64,000 bases of DNA from Patulibacter brassicae (GTDB lineage: Bacteria > Actinomycetota > Thermoleophilia > Solirubrobacterales > Solirubrobacteraceae), in assembly GCF_033949425.1 (NCBI RefSeq), contig NZ_JAXAVX010000001.1, positions 372,001-436,000 of the forward strand, written 5' to 3'. Of this stretch, positions 16,767-27,682 are shown piece by piece (within the stretch, counting starts at the first letter, position 1; each line of letters begins with the position of its first letter). Both the position numbers and the translations under genes were made by a program. Under the pieces are notes generated by a model. It was given only the letters and a program-made list of their open reading frames with translations, was not told the origin of the DNA and made no database searches.

Positions 16767-18458
16767 TCAGCCGACCATGTCGCGGGCGGCCTCGCCCGGC
16801 GCGATCATCGGATAGACCTTCTCGTCGCGCACGACGCGGACGTCGACGAACGCGGGGCCCTCGGCCTCGATCACGGCACGCAGGTCGTCCTCGAGCGTCG
16901 CCGGGTCCGTCAGCCGGACACCCCGGATGCCGTACGCGTCGGCGAGCTTCACGAAGTCCGGCGAGGCCTCCTCGCCGCCGAACGTGTTCATGTCGACGTG
17001 GCTGTAGCGCTCCTGCCAGAAGAGCTCCTGCCACTGCCGGACCATGCCGAGGTAGCCGTTGTTCAGGCAGATCACCTTGACCGGCAGGTTCTCCTGCTTG
17101 ATCGTGGCGAGCTCCTGGATGTTCATCTGGATCGAGCCGTCGCCGGTGACGACGATCGTCGTCCGGTCCAGGTCGGCCAGCTGCGCCCCGATCGCCGACG
17201 GCAGGCCGAAGCCCATCGTCCCGAGGCCCCCGGAGTTCACCCAGCGTCGCGGCGCGGGGAAGTCGTAGTACTGCGCGGCCCACATCTGGTGCTGGCCGAC
17301 GTCGGAGCAGACGATCGCCTCGCCGTCCGTGACGCGGTTCAGCGCCTGGATGACGGCCTGCGGCTTGATCCGCTGGTCGTCGGCGTCGTAGCGCAGCGGG
17401 TGGCGCTCCTGCCAGGCGTGGATCCGCTGCCACCAGGCGTCGAGCCGGTCGTGGTCGGCGTCCAGGCCCTGGTACTCCTCGGTCAGGCGCCCGAGGATCT
17501 GCTTGGCGTCGCCGACGATCGGGATGTGCGCCGGGACGTTCTTGGAGATCTCCGCCGGATCGACGTCGATGTGGATGAACTTCGCGCGCGGCGCGAACTC
17601 CGAGAGCTTGCCCGTGATCCGGTCGTCGAACCGGGCGCCGACGCAGCAGATGAGGTCCGCCTCGTCCATCGCGTAGTTCGCCGCACGGGTGCCGTGCATG
17701 CCGAGCATGCCGAGCCACAGCGGGTCGGGGGCGGGGTACGCGCCGAGACCCATCAGCGTGCAGGTGACGGGGAAGCGCCCGGCGCGCACGAGGGCGCGCA
17801 GCTCGTCGGCGCCCTCGGCGGCCACGACGCCGCCGCCGGCGTAGATCACGGGGCGGCGGGCGGAGGCCAGCGCGCGGGCGGCCTGCTTGATCTGCTTCGC
17901 GTTGCCCGTCGTGCGCGGCTGGTAGCCGGGCAGCTGGACGTCGGTGACCGGCTCGTAGGCGATGTCGGCCTTCGAGAGGTCCATCGGCAGGTCGATGACG
18001 ACCGGGCCGGGGCGGCCGGTGCGCGCGATGTGGAACGCCTCGTGGATCACGCGCGGCAGCTCGCGCGGGTCCGTGATGAGGAAGCTGTGCTTCACGGCCG
18101 GCATCGTGATGCCGATCGTGTCCGCCTCCTGGAACCCGTCGGTGCCCAGCAGCTCCGTGCGGACCTGGCCGGTGAAGAACACGACGGGGACCGAGTCCAT
18201 CATCGCGTCGACGATCGGCGTGACGAGGTTCGTCGCGCCCGGGCCGGACGTGCCGAAGCAGACGCCGACCTGGCCCGCGACCTTCGCGTAGCCCTCGGCG
18301 GCGTGGCCGCCGCCGGCCTCGTGCCGCACGAGGACGTGGCGGATGCCCGCGTCGACGAACGCGTCGTAGGTCGGCAGGTTCGCGCCGCCGGGGTAGCCGA
18401 ATACGACGTCGACGCCCTCCGCCTTCAGGCACTCCATCAACGCGTCGACCGCCCGCAT
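16767..18458 (-). CDS. ilvB: acetolactate synthase large (catalytic) subunit IlvB
   Basis: 563 residues from the ATG at 18458, TPP- and FAD-dependent, first step of valine, leucine and isoleucine synthesis. VVFGYPGGANLPTYDAF and the TPP-activating glutamate E47 (RHEAGGGHAAEGYA) are at the N-terminus; GDGSIQMNIQELATI and LNNGYLGMVRQWQELFW form the C-terminal TPP-binding motif. The frame continues 13 codons upstream to an ATG at 18497, but a near-perfect Shine-Dalgarno sequence lies inside that extension, 6 bases before the ATG at 18458, so the shorter start is preferred. The sequence around E47 (GGGH where GAAH is usual) is slightly atypical. Confidence 0.96.
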   Translation of the reverse strand: MRAVDALMECLKAEGVDVVFGYPGGANLPTYDAFVDAGIRHVLVRHEAGGGHAAEGYAKVAGQVGVCFGTSGPGATNLVTPIVDAMMDSVPVVFFTGQVRTELLGTDGFQEADTIGITMPAVKHSFLITDPRELPRVIHEAFHIARTGRPGPVVIDLPMDLSKADIAYEPVTDVQLPGYQPRTTGNAKQIKQAARALASARRPVIYAGGGVVAAEGADELRALVRAGRFPVTCTLMGLGAYPAPDPLWLGMLGMHGTRAANYAMDEADLICCVGARFDDRITGKLSEFAPRAKFIHIDVDPAEISKNVPAHIPIVGDAKQILGRLTEEYQGLDADHDRLDAWWQRIHAWQERHPLRYDADDQRIKPQAVIQALNRVTDGEAIVCSDVGQHQMWAAQYYDFPAPRRWVNSGGLGTMGFGLPSAIGAQLADLDRTTIVVTGDGSIQMNIQELATIKQENLPVKVICLNNGYLGMVRQWQELFWQERYSHVDMNTFGGEEASPDFVKLADAYGIRGVRLTDPATLEDDLRAVIEAEGPAFVDVRVVRDEKVYPMIAPGEAARDMVG

Positions 18459-18464
18459 GCGCCC

Positions 18465-18473
18465 AACCTCCTT
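18465..18473 (-). promoter_or_regulatory. strong ribosome binding site of ilvB
   Basis: AAGGAGGTT on the minus strand, 6 bases before the ATG at 18458. It decides the start of ilvB and shows that this message has a real 5' leader. Confidence 0.8.
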
Positions 18474-18508
18474 CCCGACCGCTTCGACCGTGCTCATGAC
18501 ACCAGGGA

Positions 18509-18533
18509 CGAGGCCGACGGATCGACGGCCTCG
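18509..18533 (-). promoter_or_regulatory. hairpin in the ilvB leader region
   Basis: CGAGGCCG and CGGCCTCG form an 8-base perfect stem with a 9-base loop, about 50 bases before the ilvB start. It could belong to an attenuation or mRNA-stability element, but I see no leader peptide rich in branched-chain codons, so this is weakly supported. Confidence 0.3.
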
Positions 18534-18606
18534 GGACGGCGAGGATAGCAGCGCGGAACGGGCGTTCCCCTGCCCCCGGCCGCCGCGTCCGACGGGCCTT
18601 TCCGCC

Positions 18607-18972
18607 TCAGCCCGCGGCCGTGGCGGGCGGCGGGGAGGACTCCCCCGCGGCGTCGGCGCGCGGGGCGCGCTCGACCTCGTAGATCGTGTTGCCCCGGCGG
18701 ACGTAGACGACGTCGGGGTAGGCGAGGTCGGTGCCGCAGCGCATGCACATCGTGTCGCTCACCGGCAGCAGTCGCCCGCACGTGTCGCACTTGCGGCGCG
18801 GCTCGTGCTCGCGGCCCGGGTACACGATCGACGCGATGAAGCCGAAGAACGGGACCGCGGCGGAGATCGCGAACCAGAGGAGGAACGAGCTGCCCTTCGC
18901 GCGACCCTGGAGCCCGCCGGCGATGCCGAAGAGGATCCAGATCAGCAGCAGGAAGGCGAACGAGGAGCCCAC
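18607..18972 (-). CDS. small membrane protein with C-terminal zinc ribbon
   Basis: 121 residues with two hydrophobic segments (residues 4-20 and 29-51) joined by a short basic loop, then a zinc-ribbon-like set C62xxC65...C76xxC79 and a Pro/Ala-rich tail. The layout resembles small actinobacterial membrane proteins of unknown role. The GTG at 18972 is chosen because a TACGCT element lies 6 bases upstream and because the longer upstream frame is Arg-rich and unlike coding sequence. Confidence 0.72.
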   Translation of the reverse strand: MGSSFAFLLLIWILFGIAGGLQGRAKGSSFLLWFAISAAVPFFGFIASIVYPGREHEPRRKCDTCGRLLPVSDTMCMRCGTDLAYPDVVYVRRGNTIYEVERAPRADAAGESSPPPATAAG

Positions 18973-18978
18973 GGGGTC

Positions 18979-18984
18979 AGCGTA
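18979..18984 (-). promoter_or_regulatory. -10 element of the zinc-ribbon membrane protein gene
   Basis: TACGCT on the minus strand, 6 bases before the GTG at 18972. Confidence 0.5.
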
Positions 18985-19078
18985 GCGGGGGCCCGTCGCC
19001 CCCCGCGCGGCGACACGCCGGGCACGACGCCGCCGGCTGCGGCAAGATGGAGGTCGGCGCGACCACCAGGCGCGCTGC

Positions 19079-19555
19079 GTGGAGGTCCCGATCACGTTCC
19101 GTTGGACGCACCTGCTGGCGCCGGCCGCCGAGCACCTCGGCGAGCCCGTGCTCGCCGCCACGCCGGTCTCACCGGTGCCTCGGCGCGCGCCCGGGTTCGG
19201 GTCCTGGGGCCATGAGCCGCTGACCGGCGCCGAGGTTCGCTACCTGGCGGTGACCGACGTCCGCGTCGTGGTCTTCTCGCTGGACCGCGGCGGTCCCGGC
19301 GAGCCGTACTACCGCCTGCTGCGGGTCGAGATCGAGGTCCCGCGGGCCGAGGTCGTCGGCGTCGCGCTCGGCCGTGCGGCGCTCGTGCGCCCGTTCCGCG
19401 TCCACCTGCTCGACGGGTCGGCCTGGCCGCTGGAGGTCTCGCCCCTGCGCTCGCGCCTGTGGGGCCCGGTCGTGGACCTGCTCGGCGCCCTGCCGCACCG
19501 CGACGCCCCCTCGACGGTGGGCGACGCCGCGCGACCGCAGGACTCGACCGCCTGA
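19079..19555 (+). CDS. conserved-looking protein, possible PH-like domain
   Basis: 158 residues, soluble, no signal peptide. The central part alternates beta strands (RYLAVTDVRVVVFSLD, LLRVEIEVPRAEVVGVAL, VRPFRVHLLDGSAWPLEV), which resembles bacterial PH/GRAM-like domains where a surface turn separates short strands. I do not recognise a specific family. The start is GTG; it is divergent from the zinc-ribbon gene and converges on the xylanase with 13 bases between stops. Confidence 0.7.
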   Translation: MEVPITFRWTHLLAPAAEHLGEPVLAATPVSPVPRRAPGFGSWGHEPLTGAEVRYLAVTDVRVVVFSLDRGGPGEPYYRLLRVEIEVPRAEVVGVALGRAALVRPFRVHLLDGSAWPLEVSPLRSRLWGPVVDLLGALPHRDAPSTVGDAARPQDSTA

Positions 19556-19568
19556 GCGCTCGTCGTCG

Positions 19569-20972
19569 TCAGTGCGCGGGTGCGACCCGCGCCGCCGGCG
19601 ACTGCTCGACGAGCCGCCCCTCGCCCGCGAGGCCCTCGCGCACCGCGGTCAGCGCCGGCTTGCCGCGGTAGCCGCTGTCGAGCACGAGCGCCCGCGCGTC
19701 GCGCCCGCGCCAGCCGTGGTCGTCGCCGATGCCCCAGACCGTCATGCGGTCGCAGGCCACGTGGCGCCAGCAGGCGTCCGCGACGGTCGCGTAGGCGGCG
19801 GCCTGGCGCGCCAGCACGTCGGTCGTCGGCCGCCCGGGGAGCGAGACGTCGACCTCGGTGAACTCGACGCCCACCCCGAGCGCCGCGAAGCGCGAGATCA
19901 CCGCGTCGAGGTCCTCGCTGCTCGGCGGGCCGTCGACGTCGAGATGGCCCTGCAGCCCGACGCCGTCGATCGGCACGCCACGCGAGCGGAGGTCGGCCAC
20001 GAGCCGCACGGCGGCATCCTGCTGCGGGCTCGGGAACTCGATCCCCGTCTCGTTGTAGACGAGCCGCGCGCCGGGGTCCCCGGCGTGCGCCGCGCGGAAC
20101 GCGTCCTCGACGTACCCGTCGCCGATGACGTTCTGCCAGACGCTCGGGCGCCGTCGCCCCGTCCAGTCCAGCACCTCGTTGACGACGTCCCAGCGGTCGA
20201 TCCGCCCGCGGTAGCGCCGCGTCGTGGCGTACGCGTGGCCCCGCAGCACGGCGCGCAGCTCGGCGCGCGTCCACGGCACCCACGGCCGCGTGATCCAGCG
20301 CGGCAGCTGGTCCCAGTAGACCAGCGGGTGGCCGCGCACGGGCAGGCGCTGCTCGTTGGCGAAGCGCACGAGCCGGTCGCTGGCGGCCCACGCATAGGAG
20401 CCCCACGTGGGCTGCAGGACGTCCATCTTCTGCCCGTTCTCGGGCGTCAGGCCGCCGAACGTCCGCAGGAACGCGCTGCGGTAGCCGGGCACGGCGTCGA
20501 GCAGGTCGCCTCGGACCGCCGCGGCGAGCAGCACCGGCGGAGCCACGACGTCGACGCGATCGACGGTGAGGCCGCGGCACGCACGGCGGCCGGCGGCGCG
20601 CGCGAACCACAGCCGCGACGTGGCGGCGCGGGCCGGCAGGGCGACCCGCAGGACGCCGTCGCCGTCGGTCGCGGGTCGGACGGTGCGCCAGCGCCCCTCG
20701 TCGACCCGCAGCCGGAACCGCCCGCGGCAGCCGCTGACCCGCAGGCGCAGGGCGTCGGTCTCGGTGAGCCCGACGAGCCATCCCCGGCCGCGTCGGCCGA
20801 GGGCGATCCGCACGGCGGTGCCGCCGGAGGCGCCCGCGTCCTGGACGACGCGCCCGCCGAGCGCCGATGAGCGCGCCTCGATGCCGCGGAGCTCGTCGGC
20901 CCGGACCGGACCGGCCGCGGCTGCGGAGACGAGCACCGCACCGAGCAGCGCGATCGATGAGCGACTCGGCAT
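19569..20972 (-). CDS. secreted endo-1,4-beta-xylanase, GH10
   Basis: 467 residues. Signal peptide (cleavage near GPVRA, residues 21-25), then an all-beta module of about 115 residues (30-145) likely to be a carbohydrate-binding domain, then a GH10 barrel. TPENGQKMD (176-184) is the conserved loop-1 block; the acid/base is E266 in WDVVNEV and the nucleophile is E373 in FTEVDV; GHPLVYWDQLP and VWGIGDDHGW are further family blocks. It hydrolyses xylan outside the cell, and the products would feed the xylFGH importer 5 kb away. Confidence 0.93.
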   Translation of the reverse strand: MPSRSSIALLGAVLVSAAAAGPVRADELRGIEARSSALGGRVVQDAGASGGTAVRIALGRRGRGWLVGLTETDALRLRVSGCRGRFRLRVDEGRWRTVRPATDGDGVLRVALPARAATSRLWFARAAGRRACRGLTVDRVDVVAPPVLLAAAVRGDLLDAVPGYRSAFLRTFGGLTPENGQKMDVLQPTWGSYAWAASDRLVRFANEQRLPVRGHPLVYWDQLPRWITRPWVPWTRAELRAVLRGHAYATTRRYRGRIDRWDVVNEVLDWTGRRRPSVWQNVIGDGYVEDAFRAAHAGDPGARLVYNETGIEFPSPQQDAAVRLVADLRSRGVPIDGVGLQGHLDVDGPPSSEDLDAVISRFAALGVGVEFTEVDVSLPGRPTTDVLARQAAAYATVADACWRHVACDRMTVWGIGDDHGWRGRDARALVLDSGYRGKPALTAVREGLAGEGRLVEQSPAARVAPAH

Positions 20973-20981
20973 CAGGCGGCG

Positions 20982-20987
20982 ATGCTA
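20982..20987 (-). promoter_or_regulatory. -10 element of the GH10 xylanase gene
   Basis: TAGCAT on the minus strand, 9 bases before the ATG at 20972. An 8-base palindrome CCGATCGG and an unusually AT-rich patch (ATATACA) lie further upstream near 21025-21040. Confidence 0.45.
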
Positions 20988-21085
20988 CCCGAGCGATGGG
21001 GGCCCGCGCCGGAAACATACGAAGGCCGATCGGATATACACCCTACGCATCGACGGTCGTCGCGCCTCCCTGCCGCGGCCGCAAC

Positions 21086-21091
21086 TAGGCT
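21086..21091 (+). promoter_or_regulatory. -10 element of the DUF2079 gene
   Basis: TAGGCT, 7 bases before the ATG at 21099. Confidence 0.5.
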
Positions 21092-21098
21092 CTCCGCG

Positions 21099-23246
21099 AT
21101 GCCCGCCGACCCGTCGGCGCCGCCGGCCGAGGCCGGGTCCGCCGGCGCGCACCGTGGAGCGCCCGCCCTCGTCGCGCGGGCGCGCGCCGCGGCGTCCGAC
21201 CGCGGGCTGCTCGTCGTGCTCGCCGCCGCGGCGCTGCTCGCCCTCGCCTACGCCGTCTGGTCGTGGCAGCGCCACCGCTGGTACCTCACCGCGGGCTACG
21301 ACCTCGGCATCTTCGACGAGGCGGCGTGGCACCTGTCGCGGCTCGAGGCCCCCGCGTCGTCGCTGCGGGAGGTCCCGAGCCTCTGGGGCGACCACTTCCA
21401 TCCGATCATCGTCCTCTGGGGCGTCGCGCGCGCGGTGTGGCCCTCCCCCGTGGCGCTGCTCGTCGTGCAGGCGCTCGTGGTCGCCGGGGCCCTCGTGCCG
21501 CTGTACCTCTTCGCGCGGCCGCGGATCGGCGCCCCGGCCGCGGTGCTGCTGGCGCTGACCTTCGGGACCTCCTGGGGCGTGCAGCGCGCGATCGACTTCG
21601 ACGTCCACGAGGTCGCCTTCGGACCCGTCCTGCTCTTCGCCGCCGTGCTCGCGGCGGACCGGCGTCGCTGGGGCTGGTACTGGGCGGCCACGCTCGGCCT
21701 GCTGTGCGTCAAGGAGGACGTCGCGCTCATCGTCGCCGCGGTGGGCGCGTGGCTCCTGCTCGACGGACGCCGGCGCGCCGGCGCCGCGACGCTGCTCCTC
21801 GGGATCGCGTGGTTCGCGGCCGCGACGCGGTGGTGGATCCCCGAGCTCGCCGACGGGCGCGAGTTCTCCTACTGGAGCTACCACCGCTTCGGCGAGGACC
21901 TGCCTGCGGCGCTCGGTCACATCGCCCTGCACCCGTGGTCGCCGGTGACCGTCGCGCTCGACGACCCCGTCAAGCGCGAGACCCTGGCCCTCACCCTCGT
22001 CGCCTTCTGCGTCGTCGTGCCGTGGCTCTCGCGGATGGCCGTCATCGCCATCCCCGCGATCGCCGCGCGATTCCTCTCCGACAGCGAGGTGTACTGGGGC
22101 AACACGTACCACTACTCGCTCATGACGTTCGCCGCCCTCGCGGTGGCCGCGGTCGGCGGGCTGCAGGCGATCGACCGCTTCTGGGCGATGCGCCAGCAGC
22201 GCGCTCGGGGCCCCCGGGACGACGACCGCCCTGCGCTGGACCGCGCGCCGGACGCCGATGCCCGGAGCGCGGCCGTCGCGGTCGCGGGTCGGCCGAGCGC
22301 CAGGGCGGACGGCGCCGCCGCACGGGCACGAGCGCGTCGGGGACCGCGGCGCCTGCGCGACGTGCGGGCGGCCACCGCCCTCGCGGCGGTGGGGCTGGTG
22401 CTCGGCACCGCGAGCTGGTTCGTCGTGTTCGGCTCCCACGGCAACGTCGGCGAGCCGCCGCTCTGGTCGATGGCGCGGCTGCAGCCGCCGCCGCGCAACG
22501 TCGACCGGGAGCTGCTGGATCGCGTCGTCGCCGCCGTGCCCCGGAGCGGCTCGATCGCCGCTCCGCCCCCGTTGCAGCCGCACCTGACCGGGCGCGGGCA
22601 GGCGGTGAGCGTCCTGGCGTCGCGCCTGCGCGGCGAGACGCTGCACGCGCGGACGGCCGACAACGTCGTGCTGGACCTCTCGGGGACCGACGCGTTCGAG
22701 GGCGGGCCGGGCGACCTGCTCGCGGCGCTGCGCGCCGTGCGCGAGCGGTTGGCCGCCGGCGACCTCGTCCCGGTCGCGATGCCCGGGCAGGGCTGGGTCG
22801 TCCTGCGGGACGCGCGCGCCCCGGGCGGGGCGCAGCGCCCCGCCGCCGATGCGCCCCTGCGCGGCGGCGCGGCCCGGAGCCTGCGCGACGCCGCCGGTCG
22901 CTGGACGGCGTCCGTCCGCGGGGTGCTCGCGCCGTGCGCGGTCGCCGCCTGCGGTCCGCCGCAGCGCCAGGTCGTCGCCGCCGCGACGGCGCGCCTGCGC
23001 CGCGCCGTCGAGCGCGCCGTGGCGGTCGCCGGCCCCGGCTGCGCCGGGCTCCTGCGCGACGCCTCGGCGACGACCGGCGAGACCGTCGGTCGCCTGCTCG
23101 GCCACGCCGCCGACCCGGCGGCCGCGACGCCGCGCCTCGCCCTCGGGGCCGCGCTCGGGGCCGGGATGCTCGACGCCGTCGATCGCGCGACCGTCGCGTG
23201 CACGGCGGGCGTCGCGCCTCCGGCGCCCCCGCCCGCGGTTCCCTGA
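21099..23246 (+). CDS. DUF2079 polytopic membrane protein
   Basis: 715 residues with about ten membrane segments in the first 450 residues. The N-terminal loop after the first segment carries GYDLGIFDEAAWHL and LWGDHFHPIIVLW, the hallmark of DUF2079 proteins, which are thought to be GT-C-like glycosyltransferase relatives (family knowledge; reaction unknown). A second region (about 390-560) holds one more membrane segment and a soluble domain with ILASRL-type strands, and the last 150 residues are Ala/Arg-rich and probably disordered or helical. The reading frame upstream of the ATG is not coding. Confidence 0.85.
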   Translation: MPADPSAPPAEAGSAGAHRGAPALVARARAAASDRGLLVVLAAAALLALAYAVWSWQRHRWYLTAGYDLGIFDEAAWHLSRLEAPASSLREVPSLWGDHFHPIIVLWGVARAVWPSPVALLVVQALVVAGALVPLYLFARPRIGAPAAVLLALTFGTSWGVQRAIDFDVHEVAFGPVLLFAAVLAADRRRWGWYWAATLGLLCVKEDVALIVAAVGAWLLLDGRRRAGAATLLLGIAWFAAATRWWIPELADGREFSYWSYHRFGEDLPAALGHIALHPWSPVTVALDDPVKRETLALTLVAFCVVVPWLSRMAVIAIPAIAARFLSDSEVYWGNTYHYSLMTFAALAVAAVGGLQAIDRFWAMRQQRARGPRDDDRPALDRAPDADARSAAVAVAGRPSARADGAAARARARRGPRRLRDVRAATALAAVGLVLGTASWFVVFGSHGNVGEPPLWSMARLQPPPRNVDRELLDRVVAAVPRSGSIAAPPPLQPHLTGRGQAVSVLASRLRGETLHARTADNVVLDLSGTDAFEGGPGDLLAALRAVRERLAAGDLVPVAMPGQGWVVLRDARAPGGAQRPAADAPLRGGAARSLRDAAGRWTASVRGVLAPCAVAACGPPQRQVVAAATARLRRAVERAVAVAGPGCAGLLRDASATTGETVGRLLGHAADPAAATPRLALGAALGAGMLDAVDRATVACTAGVAPPAPPPAVP

Positions 23247-23255
23247 CCACCCGCG

Positions 23256-23280
23256 GGCCGGCTCCGGAGCGGCGCCGGCC
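23256..23280. terminator. terminator-like hairpin between convergent genes
   Basis: GGCCGGC and GCCGGCC form a 7-base stem with an 11-base loop, just after the DUF2079 stop. The whole 127-base gap is unusually GC-rich and can fold several ways. Confidence 0.35.
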
Positions 23281-23373
23281 GATGCGGGTCCGCCCGGGCG
23301 GGCCGCCGCGCGGAGGCCTCGTTCCCCAGGGCGCCCGCTGGCCGGCGCCCACCGCCCGCGGGCGCGGCCGTGG

Positions 23374-24714
23374 TCAGCTCTCCGCGCAGGCCGCCTCGTC
23401 CGCCGACGGCTCGGCGCGGCGCGGCCGGAGCCGGTCCATCAGCAGCGGGATCGCCGTGGCTGCGGCGAGGGCGAGGAACGGGTCCAGCGGGATCCGGTAG
23501 CGCGGGGAGCCGACGAGCGGCGCGGTGGTGACGAGCAGGACGACGGGGACGGCCCAGAGCCAGAGGGGCCCGGGCAGGCGTCGGCGCCGGATCCAGCCGA
23601 CGACCGCCACGAGCGTCAGGAGGACGAGCGCCAGCACGGGCGGGCGCAGCGTCCCGCGCCAGCCCTCGGGGATCGCCATCTCCCGGGCGCTGAGCTCCGC
23701 GGCCCGCGCATGCCCCGGTCCGACGAGGAAGAGCCGCAGGAGGTGCGCGCCCGTCGCCCGCGCGACGAAGCCCGGGTGCTCTCGCCCGTAGCGCAGGCCG
23801 CGGGCCCGCAGCTCGCGGTCCAGCTGGCCCTCGGTCAGCCGGGACGGGAGGAAGAGGTCCTGCATCGCTCGCTGCTGCTCGGGCAGGCGCGACGCGGCGA
23901 AGAGCTCGCCCGGGCCGTTGGACTCCTCGTTCCACACCCCGGCGAGGGTGTAGCCGGCGTGGCTGCCCAGCGGCATGAAGCGGTCCAGCTCGATCCAGTT
24001 GCGGACCGTCCACGGGGTCAGGACGAGGACGACCGCGACCGCGGCGACGGCGGTCGGGCGCCAGCGCCGCCCCGGGAGCCAGAGACCGAGGAGCAGCGGC
24101 AGCACCAGCGGCGCGCCGCTGGAGCGCGTCGCGACCGCCAGGCCGGCGAGCACGCCGGCGAGCAGCGCCAGGCGCCAGCCCGGCCGCTCCCGGTGCAGCA
24201 GGACCGCGAGCACCGCGCCGAGCAGCAGCGGCACGAAGAGCGTCTCCGAGAGCAGCGAGGCGTTGAGCCAGACGAGCGAGGGCAGCAGCGCGCAGAGGCC
24301 CGCGGCCCACCGCGCGACCCGCGGATCCGTCGCGATCTGCCGCGCGATCGCCCAGACGAGCCCCACCGACAGGACGCCGAGCAGCGCCTCCACGACCCGG
24401 GCCGCGGCGTAGCGCATGCCGGTGAGGTCGTAGATCGCCGCGAGCAGCAGCGGGTAGGCGGGCGCGCGGAAGGCGGTCGGGGTCCCCGGCTCGGCCCACG
24501 TGGTCGGGGCCCACTCGCCGAGGGCGGAGAAGGCGATCGCGATCCGGTCGTAGTCGGCGGGATCGCCCCACGGCGCGTAGTCGCGCGTGGCGACGATCAC
24601 CGCGATTCGGACGAGCAGCGCGACGCCGAGGATCCCGAGCAGCCAGCGCGCCTCGCGGCCGGCGAGCGCGGCGGCGAGGCGCCGTCGCGCGCCGGTGCTC
24701 CACGCTGGCCCCAT
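23374..24714 (-). CDS. GT39/ArnT-like membrane glycosyltransferase
   Basis: 446 residues and about eleven hydrophobic segments. The first periplasmic loop (RDYAPWGDPADYDRIAIAF, near residues 44-62) has the Asp-containing pattern of GT-C enzymes (PMT/ArnT), followed by FRAPAYPLLLAAIYDLTG and RVVEALLGVLSVGLVW, typical of the PMT_2 family. Such enzymes transfer sugars from polyprenyl-phosphate donors on the outer face of the membrane; the acceptor is unknown. It lies 10 bases upstream of... no gene on its own strand: the next minus-strand gene, gatB, ends 10 bases before its start, so it may be read through from the gatCAB operon. Confidence 0.8.
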   Translation of the reverse strand: MGPAWSTGARRRLAAALAGREARWLLGILGVALLVRIAVIVATRDYAPWGDPADYDRIAIAFSALGEWAPTTWAEPGTPTAFRAPAYPLLLAAIYDLTGMRYAAARVVEALLGVLSVGLVWAIARQIATDPRVARWAAGLCALLPSLVWLNASLLSETLFVPLLLGAVLAVLLHRERPGWRLALLAGVLAGLAVATRSSGAPLVLPLLLGLWLPGRRWRPTAVAAVAVVLVLTPWTVRNWIELDRFMPLGSHAGYTLAGVWNEESNGPGELFAASRLPEQQRAMQDLFLPSRLTEGQLDRELRARGLRYGREHPGFVARATGAHLLRLFLVGPGHARAAELSAREMAIPEGWRGTLRPPVLALVLLTLVAVVGWIRRRRLPGPLWLWAVPVVLLVTTAPLVGSPRYRIPLDPFLALAAATAIPLLMDRLRPRRAEPSADEAACAES

Positions 24715-24724
24715 CGCCGGCGGC

Positions 24725-26193
<1,469 letters not shown>

Positions 26194-26197
<4 letters not shown>

Positions 26198-27681
26198 CGC
26201 GCCTGCTCCCCGCTCGCGGTGACGGTGGCTCGCGGCGCGCTGCCGTCGAAGCCGATCGCCTGCTCCAGCGCGTGCGCGGCGTCGAGGATCCGCGGCTCGC
26301 TGAACGCCGGCCCGGCGAGCTGCAGCCCGACCGGCAGGCCGTCGGCGAGGCCGGCGGGGATCGAGATGGCCGGGATGCCGGCCAGCGACACGGGCAGCGT
26401 CATGACGTCCTGGGCGTACATCGCGACCGGGTCGTCGGTCAGCGCGCCGAGCTCCCAGGCCACCGACGGGCTCGTGGGCGTGGCGATGAGATCGACGTCC
26501 TCGAAGGCCGCGCGGTAGTCCTCCACGATCTTCGTGCGGACCTGCTGGGCGCGGCCGTAGTAGGCGTCGTAGTAGCCCGAGGACAGCGCGAAGGTGCCGA
26601 GCATGATCCGGCGCTTGACCTCGGGGCCGAAGCCGTCGTGCCGGGTCTTCGTGTAGAGGTCCACGAGGCCGTCGCCCTGGGCCTGGACCCGGTTGCCGTA
26701 GCGCACGCCGTCGAAGCGCGAGAGGTTCGAGGACGCCTCGGCGGGGGCGATGACGTAGTACGCCGCCAGCGCGTGGCGGGCGTGCGGGAGCGTCACCTCG
26801 GTGACCGTCGCGCCGAGCGCCTCCGCGTGGCGCAGCGAGGCGTCGAAGGCCGCGCGGACGCCGGGCTCGACGCCGTCGGCCAGCAGCTCGGTCGGCACGC
26901 CGATCCGCACGCCGTCGAGCCGGTCGGCGCTCGGGATGCCGAGCGCGTCGGCGCCCTGCCAGCCGATCGACGTGGCGTCGCGCGGATCCACCGTCGCCGA
27001 TCCCGCCTGCCCGCCGGCGCCGACCATCTGCTGCAGCAGGAGTGCGGTGTCGGCGACCGTCCGGCCGATCGGGCCGGCCTGGTCCAGCGACGAGGCGAAG
27101 GCGATCATCCCGTAGCGCGAGACGGTGCCGTAGGTCGGCTTCAGCCCGACGACGCCGCAGAGCGCGGCAGGCTGGCGGACCGAGCCGCCGGTGTCGGTGC
27201 CGATCGCGGCGGGCGCCAGGCCGGCGGCCACCGCGGCCGCGGAGCCGCCCGACGAGCCGCCCGGGACGCGCGTGCGGTCCCACGGGTTGCGCACCGCCCC
27301 GAACGCGGAGTTCTCGTTCGACGAGCCCATCGCGAACTCGTCCTGGTTCGTCTTGCCGAGGACCGTGGCACCGGCGCCCTGCAGCCGCTCGATCGCCGTG
27401 GCGGTGTACGGCGGGCGGTAGCCCCGGAGGAGGTTCGAGCAGGAGGCCGTCGGCACGCCCTCGATGCAGAAGAGGTCCTTCACGGCGATCGGGAGACCGG
27501 CCAGGACCGTCTCGGCACCGGGAACGCTCTCCGGCGCGCCGTCGGCGAGCCAGGTGAAGGAGTTCGTGTCGTCCGCCGCCGCGCGGGCGCGATAGGCGGC
27601 GAAGAGCTCGCGGGCGTCGAGGTCGCCGCGGCGCAGCGCGGCGGCCGCCTCGACGGCGGTCAGGTCGATCGGGTCGGTCAT
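26194..27681 (-). CDS. gatA: amidotransferase subunit GatA (amidase)
   Basis: 495 residues, amidase-signature family; releases ammonia from glutamine. The catalytic Ser-cis-Ser-Lys set is K68 (AVKDLF), S143 (GGSSGGS) and S167 (GTDTGGS); the spacings of 75 and 24 residues equal those in Staphylococcus aureus GatA. It starts one base after the gatC stop and overlaps gatB by 4 bases. Confidence 0.97.
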
Positions 27682-27682
27682 C

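Noticed and set aside
18459..18497. Upstream ATG start for ilvB
   Set aside because: The strong Shine-Dalgarno sequence lies within the extension and points to the ATG at 18458; the extra 13 residues are not part of the conserved fold.
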